A stretch of DNA of 64,000 nt from Corynebacterium nuruki S6-4 (GCF_007970465.1 NZ_CP042429.1:2604001-2668000), one strand, 5' to 3'; counted from the stretch's first letter, positions 32,275-41,867 are shown. Made by a program: numbers and translations. The notes: generated from the sequence alone by a model not told the origin.

Positions 32275-33382
32275 TGTACTTCCCGAGGAGGTTGTGAACA
32301 CGACCACCGGGATGACGTGAAAGAAGACCTCCGGTAACCGTTGAGGGTGAACCACCACCAACAACGAGGAACCAGGAGGTCTTCGTGTCCCACCGTAACG
32401 CACCCTTGACCCCGACCGGCAGGGCAAGACTCGTCAGCCTGATCGTCGATCACGGATGGACCCAACGCCGCGCCGCCGAACGTTTCAACGTCTCACCGGC
32501 CACCGCCCACCGCTGGGTAGCCCGTCACCGGGCCGGAGAGTCGCTCGCCGACCGGTCGAGCCGTCCGCACCACTGCCCCCATCAGCTGGACCGGCGCAGG
32601 GAGCACCGGATCATCAACCTGCGGTTCACCCGACGGTGGGGACCCCACCGCATCGGATACCACCTCGGTGTCGCCCGCTCCACGGTCGGCAGGGTGCTGG
32701 ACCGCTACAACATGCCCGCTCTGGACTGTATCGACCAGGCCACCGGACTGCCGGTACGCAAGACCCCGCCACGCCGCTACGAGAAATCCGCACCAGGCGA
32801 GCTGGTGCATGTCGACATCAAGAAACTCGGCAGGATCCCCGACGGTGGTGGGTGGCGGATGTTCGGTCGTGGCTCCGACCAACACCGGGCATCCGGTCGA
32901 GCCACTGGAGCGGCCGCCCGAGCCGGAGCGAAACCAGGCAGAGGCTACCGGTACCTGCACCATGGAAGTCGATGATTACTCGCGGGTGGTGTACTCCGAG
33001 ATCCTCGACGACGAGCGGAAAGACACCGCGGCGGGTTTCTGGATCAGGGCAGCTGACTTCTTCGCGTCACTGGGTGTGACCGTCGGTGCGGTGATGACCG
33101 ACAACGGTGCCTGCTACCGGTCCCACGCGTTCGCCGATGCGCTGGGACCGGAGGTCAAGCACCGGTGGACCAGGCCGTACCGGCCGCAGACCAACGGGAA
33201 AGTCGAGCGGTTCAACCGCACGTTGATGACCGAGTGGGCCTACGCGCGGCCGTATCTGAGTGAGGCGTCCCGGGAGCAGGTGTACGGCGAGTTCATCGAG
33301 CACTACAATCGCCGGCGAGCTCACACGGGCATCGGAGGCTTGGCTCCCATGGACCGTGTTCACAACCTCACGGGGAACTACA
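32275..33382 (+). mobile_element. IS481-family insertion sequence, 1108 bp
   Basis: The element has TGT...ACA ends. The left end TGTACTTCCC...GAGGTTGTGAACACG pairs with the reverse complement of the right end (TGTAGTTCCC...GAGGTTGTGAACACG), giving terminal inverted repeats of about 28 bp with four mismatches. It is flanked by ACTAGC duplications. It encodes one DDE transposase reading frame broken by a single-base shift, so the copy is probably not autonomous. An RBS-sequestering hairpin precedes the transposase. It lies in the gap between two convergent stop codons and disrupts no gene. Confidence 0.88.
32323..32384 (+). promoter_or_regulatory. Inverted repeat that would hide the transposase ribosome binding site
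   Basis: GAAGACCTCC (32323-32332) is perfectly complementary to GGAGGTCTTC (32375-32384), which includes the AGGAGG site and abuts the GTG start at 32385. Transcripts entering from ppk2 would fold and keep translation low. This protective design is known from other IS families. Confidence 0.6.
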
Positions 33383-33387
33383 ACTAG
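32385..33387 (+). pseudogene. IS481-family transposase, frameshifted
   Basis: The first frame (32385-32978) encodes the N-terminal helix-turn-helix (VSLIVDHGWTQRRAAERFNV, SPATAHRWVARHRAGE) and the first catalytic strand (ELVHVDIKKLGRIPDGGG, continuing to GYRYLH). The conserved continuation VDDYSRVVYSEILDDE, TDNGACYRS, RPYRPQTNGKVERFNRTL and the usual end NLTGNYN is in another frame up to 33387. The join needs removal of one base at about 32961. The three acidic DDE residues are therefore split across frames. The stop codon TAG comes from the target duplication. Confidence 0.85.
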
Positions 33388-33388
33388 C
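33383..33388. repeat. Right 6-bp target-site duplication of the IS481-family element
   Basis: ACTAGC, identical to 32269-32274, directly after the ACA right end. It supplies the transposase stop codon. Confidence 0.75.
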
Positions 33389-33409
33389 TGTACTTCCCGA
33401 GGAGGTACA
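33389..33409. repeat. 21-bp IS-end remnant or mini-element beside the IS
   Basis: The first 18 bases are identical to the left end of the IS, and the segment ends in GTACA, so it has TGTAC/GTACA termini. It lies between ACTAGC and CCTAGT, both NCTAGN sites. Alternatively it is the loop and inner stem of an ancestral hairpin joining the two stop codons. Confidence 0.5.
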
Positions 33410-33410
33410 C

Positions 33411-33962
33411 CTAGTCGCGGTCGGCCGGATCCGGTGCGTCGGTACCGGACCCGTCGGCTGTGTCAGTCGTGTCGGGGTCGTCGATGTCGTCAGCGTCCCT
33501 GAGGTTCGTCGCCTCGTCCTCCTCTTCGGCGGCGATGATGGACTTCGCCAGCTTCTTGAGGTGCTTGAGCTGCTTAGAGGTGGACTCGTCGAGCGCGCGG
33601 TCCTCGGCATCGCGGACGATGGGGGAGAGCGCGCCCTGGGTCTTGCGACCCTTCTTCGTCACCGAGATGATCTGCCGTCGGCGGTCCTTCGGGTCCTTGA
33701 CCCGGTGGGCCAGTGACCGCTTCTCCAGCGCGTCGACGAGGCGGACCATGTCGGAGCGGTCCACGCCGATGACTTCACCGAGCGTGGACTGGCTGGCGGC
33801 GTCCCCGTCCACGAGATAGGTGAGGACCCAGTACTCCCGGAGGTTGAATCCCTCGTGTGCGAGGTCCTTCTCCACGAAGTCGCGGGTGCGGCGGCGCAGT
33901 TTCTCCAGCTGGAAAGACGGCGAGGCCAGGAGATCGTGCGGGAGGTGGGGGGTGTCCGACAT
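33411..33962 (-). CDS. MarR-family transcriptional regulator
   Basis: A 183-residue MarR protein. The winged helix spans about residues 25-110 (LREYWVLTYLVDGDAASQSTL, GVDRSDMVRLVDALEKRSLA, wing PKDRRRQIISVTKKG). A dimerisation helix follows, and then an unusually acidic Asp/Thr-rich tail of about 35 residues. ATG 33962 lies exactly 7 nt after a TAGGGT -10 (leaderless). Its ligand and targets are unknown. Its TAG stop is within a CTAG close to the IS remnant. Confidence 0.85.
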   Translation of the reverse strand: MSDTPHLPHDLLASPSFQLEKLRRRTRDFVEKDLAHEGFNLREYWVLTYLVDGDAASQSTLGEVIGVDRSDMVRLVDALEKRSLAHRVKDPKDRRRQIISVTKKGRKTQGALSPIVRDAEDRALDESTSKQLKHLKKLAKSIIAAEEEDEATNLRDADDIDDPDTTDTADGSGTDAPDPADRD

Positions 33963-34021
33963 GGTACCCACCCTATCCTGCCGAGGCTTGCTCCCGGCAA
34001 TTATGGGGTAACCCCGCTGTT

Positions 34022-34333
34022 TTACTCCTGCCCCACGATGGGCAGTCCCGCGTCCCGCCAGCCGGCCGTGCCGTTGGCGACGTTGATCGCGTCGATCCCG
34101 TTCATCTCCAGCCACTGGCAGGCGCGGGCGGACCGGCCGCCCGACAGGCAGATCAGGTAGATGTCCCGGTCGAGGTCGAACTCGCCGTAGCGCTGCTGGA
34201 GCTGGGAGAGCGGCAGGTTCTCGGCGCCCTCGGCGTGCCACTGGTCGTACTCGTCCGGTTCCCGGATGTCGATAAGCTGGGCCCCCTGCGGGACGTCGGT
34301 CGGTTGCACGGTCTCGAACTCGAAGTCACTCAT
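34022..34333 (-). CDS. Rhodanese-like domain protein
   Basis: A 103-residue single rhodanese domain with the active-site loop LICLSGGRS, whose cysteine could carry a persulphide, and the structural segments LIDIREPDEYDQWHAEGAEN and NVANGTAGWRDAGLP. It is cytosolic and probably acts in sulphur transfer or detoxification. TAGACT lies exactly 7 nt before the ATG (leaderless). A few dozen bases separate it from the marR start. Confidence 0.88.
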   Translation of the reverse strand: MSDFEFETVQPTDVPQGAQLIDIREPDEYDQWHAEGAENLPLSQLQQRYGEFDLDRDIYLICLSGGRSARACQWLEMNGIDAINVANGTAGWRDAGLPIVGQE

Positions 34334-34530
34334 GGTCGGGAGTCTACGCCGGACGAACCGACGGGCGTCGCCCTCCCTGAGTGCGGATGAGTGCACCCTG
34401 TGCAGCATATGTGCAGTTTCTCTCAATAGTGGGAAACCGTGGACGCCGGACCGGAGGTGGGGAAAGGTCGGGCCCGCACGCTCCCCAGAATCTCCCCGGA
34501 GACCCGGTGTCTCCACCGAAAGGACGCCCC

Positions 34531-35145
34531 GTGCCGCATTCCCCTCGCCACGCCACCCACCGTTCCAGCCGTTCTGCCTCCCGCCGCACCGTCGCCGCCG
34601 GTGCGGCGTTCGCCGTTGTCGCCGGCACGCTGCTGTCCGTCGGGACCGCCGCCGCCAATCCCGAGGACAAGAGCATCATCTCCGCCAACCGGACGATCGC
34701 CGATATCCCGGTGGTCAGCAAGGCGGCCTCCCACGCGGTCCTCGCCCGGGACGCCACGGTCCCGGTCGTCGTGCTCGGTGCGCGCCTCAACGACGACTGC
34801 ACCCCTCCCCAGGTGCTCGACGACCGGCTGGACGCCGCCGCCGACCTTGCGAAAGCACACCTGCTCAACCCGGTGATCGTCACCGGCGGCGAGACGGCAC
34901 CGGACTGCCCGACAGAGGCCCAGGCGATGGATGCCGGGCTGCGCGCGCGGGGCGTCCCGAACCAGGTGATCGAGGAGAACAAGGCGGGCAGCACCGTCGA
35001 GAACGTCGCGAACACCGCGGACACCATCAACTCCCGCGGCGGACTCGCCGTCGTCGTCACCTCCACGCCGCACAACGTCCGGGCACTGCAGAACTTCCGG
35101 GACGCCGGTATCGAGGCCGTCGCCTACACCGGCGGAGAAGGCTGA
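34531..35145 (+). CDS. Secreted DUF218/YdcF-like protein
   Basis: A 204-residue protein with an N-terminal signal peptide (basic region, then VAAGAAFAVVAGTLLSVGT and cleavage after AAA-N). A DUF218 domain follows (VVVLGARLNDD, PVIVTGGETAPDCPTEAQAM, VPNQVIEENKAGSTVENV, VVVTSTPHNVRA). SanA/ElyC-type relatives act in envelope integrity; the biochemical role is unknown. GTG 34531 has GAAAGGA upstream. Readings from 34381 would add residues before the signal peptide and are rejected. Confidence 0.8.
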   Translation: MPHSPRHATHRSSRSASRRTVAAGAAFAVVAGTLLSVGTAAANPEDKSIISANRTIADIPVVSKAASHAVLARDATVPVVVLGARLNDDCTPPQVLDDRLDAAADLAKAHLLNPVIVTGGETAPDCPTEAQAMDAGLRARGVPNQVIEENKAGSTVENVANTADTINSRGGLAVVVTSTPHNVRALQNFRDAGIEAVAYTGGEG

Positions 35146-35176
35146 CCGCCTGCTCCCGTCCCTCCCCGGACACGGA

Positions 35177-35227
35177 GAACCCCCGCAGGCCGCCCTGACC
35201 GTCAAGGTCAGGTGACCGCGGGGGTTC
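35177..35227. terminator. Bidirectional terminator between the YdcF-like gene and ppa
   Basis: Perfect 10-bp outer arms GAACCCCCGC (35177-35186) and GCGGGGGTTC (35218-35227) enclose a second hairpin, CCTGACC/GGTCAGG (35194-35200 and 35206-35212). It lies between convergent genes. Confidence 0.75.
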
Positions 35228-35249
35228 CGCCCGTTCCGCTGTGCGGACG

Positions 35250-35723
35250 CTACTTGTGACGCTCGACGGCCTCGGCGAGGATCTTCTCGGCCGCCGCCTT
35301 GTCGCCCCAGCCCGAGCCGTGGACTTCCTTGCCCGGCTCGAGGTCCTTGTAGTGGGTGAAGAAGTGCTCGATCTCGTCCTTGACGTCCTGGGCGATGTCG
35401 TCGATGTCCTGGAACTTCCCGTAACGGACGTCGTCGACGACGCACAGCAGCTTGTCGTCACCACCGGCCTCGTCGGTCATCTTGAACACGCCGACCGGGC
35501 GGGCCTCGACGATGACACCCGGGAACACGGACTCCGGCAGGATGACGAGTGCGTCCAGCGGATCACCGTCCTCACCGAGGGTGTTGTCGATGAAGCCGTA
35601 GTCGGCGGGGTAGGCCATCGGGGTGAAGAGGTACCGGTCAAGGTAGACCTTGCCGGTCTCGTGGTCGATCTCGTACTTGTTGCGGGAACCCTTGGGGATC
35701 TCGATGGTGACTTCGATGCTCAT
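35250..35723 (-). CDS. ppa: Inorganic pyrophosphatase (Ppa)
   Basis: Hydrolyses pyrophosphate from biosynthetic reactions. The 157-residue family I enzyme has [34 protein letters not shown] with active-site residues, and the metal-binding signature [12 protein letters not shown] 35723 gives the canonical N-terminus [10 protein letters not shown]; a TAGACT -10 sits 8 nt upstream. It flanks dacB as in M. tuberculosis (Rv3628). Confidence 0.97.
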   Translation of the reverse strand: MSIEVTIEIPKGSRNKYEIDHETGKVYLDRYLFTPMAYPADYGFIDNTLGEDGDPLDALVILPESVFPGVIVEARPVGVFKMTDEAGGDDKLLCVVDDVRYGKFQDIDDIAQDVKDEIEHFFTHYKDLEPGKEVHGSGWGDKAAAEKILAEAVERHK

Positions 35724-35748
35724 GGGCAGACAGTCTACCCTGGCCGGC

Positions 35749-36225
35749 CTACCCCGCCTGTTCCGCGGTGGCCGCGGCGGCGGCCAGTGTCCGTGCCATG
35801 CCCTCACGCAGTTCGGACTCGAAGGTCTCGTTCCCGCCGAGGAAGGCGGCGACCAGGCCGCGGGACAGCAGGGACGTCTCGCCGTCGACGAGGCGGGACT
35901 CGGTGACGGTGGTGGTGCCGTCACCGTTGTCCACCAGCTCGTAACGCCAGCGGGACCCGTTGAGCGGCACCCGCCACTCCAGGAGCTCACCGGGTTCCCA
36001 CCGGGTGACCGTGGACCAGGTCGGCCAGAACAGCGGGCCGCGCCGGTTGAGGTTGACGGTCGTCGTCCCGGTCGCCGGGGTCCCGTTCTTCGCGCCGAGG
36101 ACCACCATCTTCCGGCACTGCGGGCTGCGCTCGCCCATGGTGGTGAAGTCGGCGACGGCGTCCCAGACGGCGTCCGGGGACGCGCCGACGGTACGGGAGA
36201 CGGTGATGCGTGGTGTGGTGGTCAT
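35749..36225 (-). CDS. SRPBCC (polyketide cyclase/START-like) family protein
   Basis: A 158-residue protein with the helix-grip fold typical of SRPBCC proteins ([71 protein letters not shown]). It probably binds a hydrophobic ligand; function unknown. TATCCT lies exactly 7 nt before the ATG (leaderless). It lies 25 bases upstream of ppa on the same strand and may extend transcription into it. Confidence 0.82.
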   Translation of the reverse strand: MTTTPRITVSRTVGASPDAVWDAVADFTTMGERSPQCRKMVVLGAKNGTPATGTTTVNLNRRGPLFWPTWSTVTRWEPGELLEWRVPLNGSRWRYELVDNGDGTTTVTESRLVDGETSLLSRGLVAAFLGGNETFESELREGMARTLAAAAATAEQAG

Positions 36226-36360
36226 GGCATGGAGGATACGGATTCCGCGCCCCGTCGGTGGCGGTTTCGGACGGAACCTGGACGACAGCCCGCCGCGGTA
36301 CGCCGTATACAGTGAGGACGTCAGATCAGAAGCCGGATCCACCGTCGAGTCAGGAGCACG

Positions 36361-37731
36361 ATGCGCGGGACAACCTCACGCCGCTGGTACTACATCATCG
36401 CCACGGTGGTCGTCGTGCTCGCGGTCGTCATCGGCACCGCCCTGTGGTGGAACCAGCGGAACGCCTGGAAGGTCGCGGACCCGGCGCCGCTGCCGGAACC
36501 GGTCCCGGTCCTGCAGGCCGCGCAGACAGACGGGCCCGCCCCGGACCCGGCCACGGTGACGGACGCGCTGGCCGGCCCGGTGGCCGACCCGGCACTGGGG
36601 AAACTCTCCGGCCAGGTCACGGACGCGGCGACCGGAGACGTCCTGTGGACCGCCGACCAGGACCGCATGCTGGTCCCGGCGTCCTCCACCAAGCTGGTCA
36701 CCGCGACGGCGGCGCTGCTCACCCTCGCCCCCGACGACCGCGTCGGGACGCAGGTGCTCCGCGGCGCGGAGCCCGGCCAGGTGGTCCTCAAGGGCAACGG
36801 GGACGTGACCCTGCAGCGCTCACCCGGCACCGGGTTCTTCACGGACGCGGCGAGTATCTCCGACCTCGCGGCGCAGGCGTCCGCCGCCCTCGGCGGGGAG
36901 AAGGTCACCTCCGTCGTCGTCGACAACTCCTTCCGGCAGGGCGACCTGTTCAACAGCACCTGGGACGGTGCGGACATCGCCGCCGGCAACGTGGCGGCAC
37001 TCGGCGCGGTGATGGTGGACGCCGGACGCCTCGACCCCTCCCAGAACTACTCGCCGCGGTCGGCCACCCCGGCGGCCGACGCCGGTCGTGACCTCGCCGC
37101 CGCCCTCGGTGTGCCGGGCGTGCCCGTCTCGGCCTCCGACCGGGCGGTCGCCACCGCCGGGGAGGATGCCACGCTGGGGTCGGTGGAATCGGCCCCGCTG
37201 TCCACCCGGCTGCGGGACATGATGCAGCACAGTGACAACCTCCTCGCCGAGTCGGTCGCACGGGAGGTCGCGGCCGCCCGTGGCGCGGAACCGACCTTCG
37301 CCGGGGCCTCGGAGGCGACGCTCGCGGCACTGACGGAGGCGGGCATCGACGTCTCCGGCGCCATCCTGAAGGACAACTCCGGGATGAGCGCGGACAACCG
37401 GCTCAGTGCACACATCCTCGACGGCATCGTCACCGCGGCGGCCGGGGACGGCGATCATGCGGCGGCGCTGCGCCCGCTGCTCGACGCGCTGCCCGTGGCG
37501 GCGGCCGACGGGAGCCTCGTCGACCGCTACGGGCCCGATTCCGGCGCCCGGGCGGGGGCGGGCTGGGTCCGGGCGAAGACCGGCACCCTCGACGGCGTGA
37601 ACGCCCTGGCCGGCACCGTCACCACGGACTCCGGCCGGGTGCTCACCTTCGGCTTCCTGTCGAACGGCTCGGACATGGACGCCGGCCGGGCCGCCCTCGA
37701 CCGGCTCACCGCGGCCCTCCGCAGACTGTGA
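36361..37731 (+). CDS. dacB: D-alanyl-D-alanine carboxypeptidase/endopeptidase (DacB, PBP4 type)
   Basis: Trims peptidoglycan peptides outside the membrane. The 456-residue protein has an N-terminal membrane anchor (WYYIIATVVVVLAVVIGTALWW), a linker, and a class C penicillin-binding domain with SSTK (catalytic serine), SDN (HSDNLLAE) and KTG (AKTGTLDG). AGGAG precedes the ATG, and a TATACA -10 is seen about 55 bases upstream. Its stop overlaps the tilS start. Order dacB-tilS-hpt-ftsH is the same as in mycobacteria. Confidence 0.92.
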   Translation: MRGTTSRRWYYIIATVVVVLAVVIGTALWWNQRNAWKVADPAPLPEPVPVLQAAQTDGPAPDPATVTDALAGPVADPALGKLSGQVTDAATGDVLWTADQDRMLVPASSTKLVTATAALLTLAPDDRVGTQVLRGAEPGQVVLKGNGDVTLQRSPGTGFFTDAASISDLAAQASAALGGEKVTSVVVDNSFRQGDLFNSTWDGADIAAGNVAALGAVMVDAGRLDPSQNYSPRSATPAADAGRDLAAALGVPGVPVSASDRAVATAGEDATLGSVESAPLSTRLRDMMQHSDNLLAESVAREVAAARGAEPTFAGASEATLAALTEAGIDVSGAILKDNSGMSADNRLSAHILDGIVTAAAGDGDHAAALRPLLDALPVAAADGSLVDRYGPDSGARAGAGWVRAKTGTLDGVNALAGTVTTDSGRVLTFGFLSNGSDMDAGRAALDRLTAALRRL

Positions 37732-38774
37732 CCGCCGTGGGACGCCCGGGCCCCCGGACCCTCGCGGTCCGGCAGAGCCTCGGTGCGTTCCTCGACCGTA
37801 CGGGTCTGCGGGCGGGGGACCCGGTGGTGTGCGGGGTCTCGGGCGGCGGTGACTCACTGGCGCTCACCGCCGCCGCCGTGCACGCCGGACTGGTGGTCAC
37901 CACCGTGACGGTCGACCACGGACTGCAGGACGGCTCCGACCGGGTCGCGGCGGAGGCCGCCGCCACCTGCCGGGGTCTCGGGGCACAGGCGCAGATCACC
38001 GCGGTGACGGTCCGGGGCACCGGGGAGGCGCCGGCGCGGCAGGCCCGCTACCGGGCGCTGGGGGAGGCGGCCGCAGGACGCCCGCTGCTGGTCGGCCACA
38101 CCGCCGACGACGATGCGGAAGGACTGCTCCTCGCCCTGTCCCGCGGCTCGGGCACCGGGAGTCTCGCCGGGCTCCGGGAGATCGCGACCGGGCATCCGGC
38201 GGTGGTTGCCGGGGCGGGCTGGCTGGGACGTCCGCTGCTGCACGCCCGTCGGGCGGACACCCGTGGCAGCTGTGCCGAACTGGGCCTGGACATCTGGGAC
38301 GACCCGCACAATGAACGACCCGACATCCTGCGGTCACGGGTCCGCGGGGAGCTGCTGCCGGCGATGCGGGAGGTCCTCGGCACCGGGGTGGACGCCGCAC
38401 TGTCGCGCAGTGCCCGGCTGATGCGCGAGGACGCCGACGTCCTCGACGATCTCGCGGCACAGGTGCTGCAGGGGCTGCAGGAGGACGCCGGGGACGCCGG
38501 GGACGCCGGGCTGCCGGTCGGACAGCTCGCCGGACACCCCGGAGCGGTCCGGCGCCGGGTGCTGCGGCAGTGGCTCGCGGGGTGCGCCGGGCCGTTGACA
38601 TCGGCCCATCTCGCCATGCTGGAGGCGTTGGTGGTCGACTGGCACGGTCAGGGACCGGTCGCGGTGCCGTGGCCGACGGGGCATACAATGGGCGCGTCAT
38701 CCGGGACCACCCGTCTGGTGGTCCGACGGCACCGGGGTCTGCTGGTGCTGGACCAACTGAGGAGTCAGGACTAG
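37728..38774 (+). CDS. tilS: tRNA(Ile)-lysidine synthase (TilS)
   Basis: Modifies C34 of the CAU-anticodon tRNA(Ile) to lysidine, so that it reads AUA. The 348-residue protein has the PP-loop SGGGDS (38-43), the TVDHGLQDGS segment and a VGHTADDDAEG motif, with a shortened C-terminal part as in actinobacteria. Three 9-bp repeats (38484-38510) encode Asp-Ala-Gly triplets. GTG overlaps the dacB stop (GTGA), and hpt begins directly after its stop. Confidence 0.92.
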   Translation: MTAVGRPGPRTLAVRQSLGAFLDRTGLRAGDPVVCGVSGGGDSLALTAAAVHAGLVVTTVTVDHGLQDGSDRVAAEAAATCRGLGAQAQITAVTVRGTGEAPARQARYRALGEAAAGRPLLVGHTADDDAEGLLLALSRGSGTGSLAGLREIATGHPAVVAGAGWLGRPLLHARRADTRGSCAELGLDIWDDPHNERPDILRSRVRGELLPAMREVLGTGVDAALSRSARLMREDADVLDDLAAQVLQGLQEDAGDAGDAGLPVGQLAGHPGAVRRRVLRQWLAGCAGPLTSAHLAMLEALVVDWHGQGPVAVPWPTGHTMGASSGTTRLVVRRHRGLLVLDQLRSQD

Positions 38775-39356
38775 ATGCTGGTCGAGAAGAATCCCGACGT
38801 GCCCGCGAATGCCTTCGGTGACGATATCGCCACCGTCCTCGTCGACGAGGAGACCCTGCACCGCCGCATCCGGGAGATGGCGGCCGCCGTCAGCGACCGT
38901 CACCGGGACGCCGCCGACGACCTCATCCTCGTGTGCGTCCTCAAGGGGGCGGCGTACTTCCTCACCGACTTCTCCCGCGCACTGAGCATCCCCGCCCAGC
39001 TGGAGTTCATGGTGGTCTCGTCCTACGGGGACGCCGCGGCGTCCTCCGGGACGGTCAAGATCATCAAGGACCTCAGTGCCGACATCGCGGGACGCGACGT
39101 GGTCGTCGTCGAGGACATCGTCGACACCGGCCTCACCCTGTCCTGGCTGATCGACAACCTGAAGACCCGCGGGCCGAAGAGTGTGGAGGTCGTCACCCTG
39201 CTGCGCAAACCCAGCGGGGAGAAGATCCACGTCGACTGTGCCGACGTCGGTTTCGACGTGCCCGACGAGTTCATCGTCGGCTACGGCATCGACTACGCGG
39301 AGCGCTACCGGACACTGCCGTGGGTCGGTGCGCTCGACCCCGCCGTCTACAGCTGA
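38775..39356 (+). CDS. hpt: Hypoxanthine phosphoribosyltransferase (Hpt)
   Basis: Salvages hypoxanthine and guanine with PRPP. The 193-residue protein has the PRPP-binding motif VVVVEDIVDTGLT, the VCVLKGAAYFLTDF segment and the C-terminal FIVGYGIDYAERYR. ATG directly follows the tilS stop (TAGATG), and a ribosome binding site lies inside tilS. Conserved neighbour of tilS and ftsH. Confidence 0.95.
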   Translation: MLVEKNPDVPANAFGDDIATVLVDEETLHRRIREMAAAVSDRHRDAADDLILVCVLKGAAYFLTDFSRALSIPAQLEFMVVSSYGDAAASSGTVKIIKDLSADIAGRDVVVVEDIVDTGLTLSWLIDNLKTRGPKSVEVVTLLRKPSGEKIHVDCADVGFDVPDEFIVGYGIDYAERYRTLPWVGALDPAVYS

Positions 39357-39395
39357 CCGCGCTCTGTCCGGCGGCTGCGATACCCTAGGGAGACT

Positions 39396-41867
39396 ATGAC
39401 CAAGAAGAAGGTTCTGAGGATCGCCGCCGCCATTGCCGCGGTCCTCGTGGTGATCTACGCGTTCAACGTCCTCACGGATTCGACGCGCGGCTACGACGAC
39501 GTCGACACGTCCGTCGCGATGAAGCAGCTCGACGACAAGAACGTCAAAGAGGTGCAGATCAACGACCGGGAGCAGGAACTCCGGATCGAGCTGCGTGACG
39601 ACATCAGCGTCGACGGCAAGGACGGCATCGACAAGATCATCTCGAAGTACCCTGCCCGGGCCTCCGAGCAGATCTTCGAGAAGGTCCAGGGCGCGGGGCC
39701 GGACAAGTACAGCACCCACGTCTCCCAGGACAGCATCCTGGGGTCGCTGCTGTTCTCCCTGCTGCCGCTGGTCATCCTCATCGGTCTCCTCTTCTTCTTC
39801 CTGCCCCGGATGCTCGGCGGCGCCAACGGCCCCGGCGGGCCGTTCGGCATCGGCAAGTCGAAGGCCAAGGAGCTCAACGTCGACAACCCGGAGACGACCT
39901 TCGACGACGTCGCGGGCGCCGACGAGGCGGTCGAGGAACTCGACGAGATCCGCGACTTCCTGCAGAACCCGGAGCACTACACGCAGCTCGGGGCGAAGGT
40001 CCCGCGCGGCGTGCTGCTCTACGGCCCGCCCGGTACCGGTAAGACCCTGCTGGCCCGCGCCGTCGCCGGTGAAGCCGGCGTGCCGTTCTACTCGATCTCC
40101 GGCTCCGACTTCGTCGAGATGTTCGTCGGTGTCGGCGCATCGCGCGTCCGCGACCTGTTCAAGACCGCGAAGGAGAACAGTCCCTGCATCATCTTCGTCG
40201 ACGAGATCGACGCGGTCGGCCGCCAGCGCGGCGCCGGGATGGGCGGCGGACACGACGAGCGGGAGCAGACCCTGAACCAGCTGCTCGTCGAGATGGACGG
40301 CTTCGACGACCGGGAGAACGTCATCCTCATGGCGGCGACGAACCGCCCCGACATCCTGGACCCGGCGCTGCTGCGCCCGGGCCGGTTCGACCGGCAGATC
40401 CCGGTCGGCAACCCCGACATCAACGGCCGCGAGCAGATCCTCCGGGTCCACGCGAAGAACAAGCCGCTCGCCCCCGATGTCGACCTGCGGTCACTGGCGA
40501 AGCGGACCGTCGGCATGTCCGGCGCCGACCTCGCCAACGTGCTCAACGAGGCGGCACTGCTCACCGCCCGCGTCGATGGCAACGTCATCACCGGCGACGC
40601 CCTCGAGGAGGCCACCGACCGGGTGATCGGCGGTCCGCGCCGCAGCTCGCGGCTGATCTCCGAACACGAGAAGAAGGTCACCGCCTACCACGAGGGCGGC
40701 CACACGCTCGCCGCCTGGGGCATGAAGGACATCGAGCGGGTCTACAAGGTGACGATCCTCGCCCGCGGCAAGACCGGCGGTCACGCCATGGCCGTCCCCG
40801 AGGACGACAAGGGCATGTACAACCGGTCGGAGCTCTTCGCCCGGCTCGTCTTCGCCATGGGCGGCCGGTCCGCCGAGGAACTCGTCTTCGGCTCGCCGAC
40901 GACCGGCGCCTCCGCCGACATCGAACAGGCGACGAAGATCGCCCGCTCCATGGTCACCGAGTACGGCATGAGTCCGCAGCTCGGTGCCGTGAAATACGGT
41001 GAGGAACAGGGCGACCCGTTCGCCGGACGAGGCAGCCAGGGAACCCTGGACTACTCGCCCCAGGTGGCGGCGACCATCGACGAGCAGGTCAGGATGCTCA
41101 TCGAGAAGGCCCACGACGTCGCCTTCCAGATCCTCCGCGACAACCGCAGCTACCTCGACGTCCTCGCCGGCAAGCTCCTCGAGAAGGAGACCCTGCGACG
41201 CCCCGACCTCGAGGTCATCTTCGGCGACATGCCGTCCCGCTCGGTCACCGACATCTTCGAGGACCAGGATCTCGGCCACCCGCGCGACCTGCGCGAACCG
41301 GTGAAGACGCCGACGGAACTGGCCCGGGAACGCGGCGAGGAGCCGCCGAAGCGTCCGGACTTCTTCTCGCAGGCGCGGAAGCGTCGCATGGAGCGTCGCA
41401 AGCGCGAGCAGGAGCAGAAGCTGCAGAACGAGGAGCAGAACAATCCGCCGCAGCAGCCGGGCGGACCGCAGCCGGCGCCGAACCGGTGGAGCGGCGGCGC
41501 CGGTGACCACCTGTGGGGCGGTCAGAACCGGCCGAACCCGCCGGACGACCCGTACTCCACCCGGTCCGTGCCACGCCACCCCGGCGAGAGCAACTACGGT
41601 CCCGGCCCCGTCGACACCGGCGTCCGCCCGCAGGAGCACCGTCCGCAGGAGCCGCTGCGCGGCTTCCGTCTGCCCGACAACGAGCAGCCGGACCACCCGT
41701 GGACGACGGATGACGCGCCGACCCGCCACATGCGGGCCACCGGCGACGACGACACGACGACCACCGGCCGCCACCACCGTGTCGACGGTGCCGGCGGCAC
41801 CGGCCGTGACGACCGTGGCGAGAGCGACAACAGCAGTGACCAGAGAGGCACAACAGACCGTGACTGA
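39396..41867 (+). CDS. ftsH: ATP-dependent membrane zinc protease FtsH
   Basis: Degrades membrane and regulatory proteins. The 823-residue protein has two membrane helices ([40 protein letters not shown]) around an extracytoplasmic domain. The AAA module has Walker A GPPGTGKT near residue 210, Walker [11 protein letters not shown] and the second region of homology [17 protein letters not shown]. The zinc protease motif is HEGGH near residue 431. From about residue 645 a long Gln/Pro/Arg- then Thr/Asp-rich tail of some 175 residues extends beyond the usual end, as in other actinobacteria but long. folE overlaps its last eight bases. Confidence 0.96.
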   Translation: MTKKKVLRIAAAIAAVLVVIYAFNVLTDSTRGYDDVDTSVAMKQLDDKNVKEVQINDREQELRIELRDDISVDGKDGIDKIISKYPARASEQIFEKVQGAGPDKYSTHVSQDSILGSLLFSLLPLVILIGLLFFFLPRMLGGANGPGGPFGIGKSKAKELNVDNPETTFDDVAGADEAVEELDEIRDFLQNPEHYTQLGAKVPRGVLLYGPPGTGKTLLARAVAGEAGVPFYSISGSDFVEMFVGVGASRVRDLFKTAKENSPCIIFVDEIDAVGRQRGAGMGGGHDEREQTLNQLLVEMDGFDDRENVILMAATNRPDILDPALLRPGRFDRQIPVGNPDINGREQILRVHAKNKPLAPDVDLRSLAKRTVGMSGADLANVLNEAALLTARVDGNVITGDALEEATDRVIGGPRRSSRLISEHEKKVTAYHEGGHTLAAWGMKDIERVYKVTILARGKTGGHAMAVPEDDKGMYNRSELFARLVFAMGGRSAEELVFGSPTTGASADIEQATKIARSMVTEYGMSPQLGAVKYGEEQGDPFAGRGSQGTLDYSPQVAATIDEQVRMLIEKAHDVAFQILRDNRSYLDVLAGKLLEKETLRRPDLEVIFGDMPSRSVTDIFEDQDLGHPRDLREPVKTPTELARERGEEPPKRPDFFSQARKRRMERRKREQEQKLQNEEQNNPPQQPGGPQPAPNRWSGGAGDHLWGGQNRPNPPDDPYSTRSVPRHPGESNYGPGPVDTGVRPQEHRPQEPLRGFRLPDNEQPDHPWTTDDAPTRHMRATGDDDTTTTGRHHRVDGAGGTGRDDRGESDNSSDQRGTTDRD

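Noticed and set aside
32269..33406. A 24-bp direct repeat as the IS target duplication
   Set aside because: The IS inverted repeats place the ends at 32275 and 33382, leaving a 6-bp NCTAGN duplication as known for IS481. The further 18 identical bases belong to the IS left end and to the remnant.
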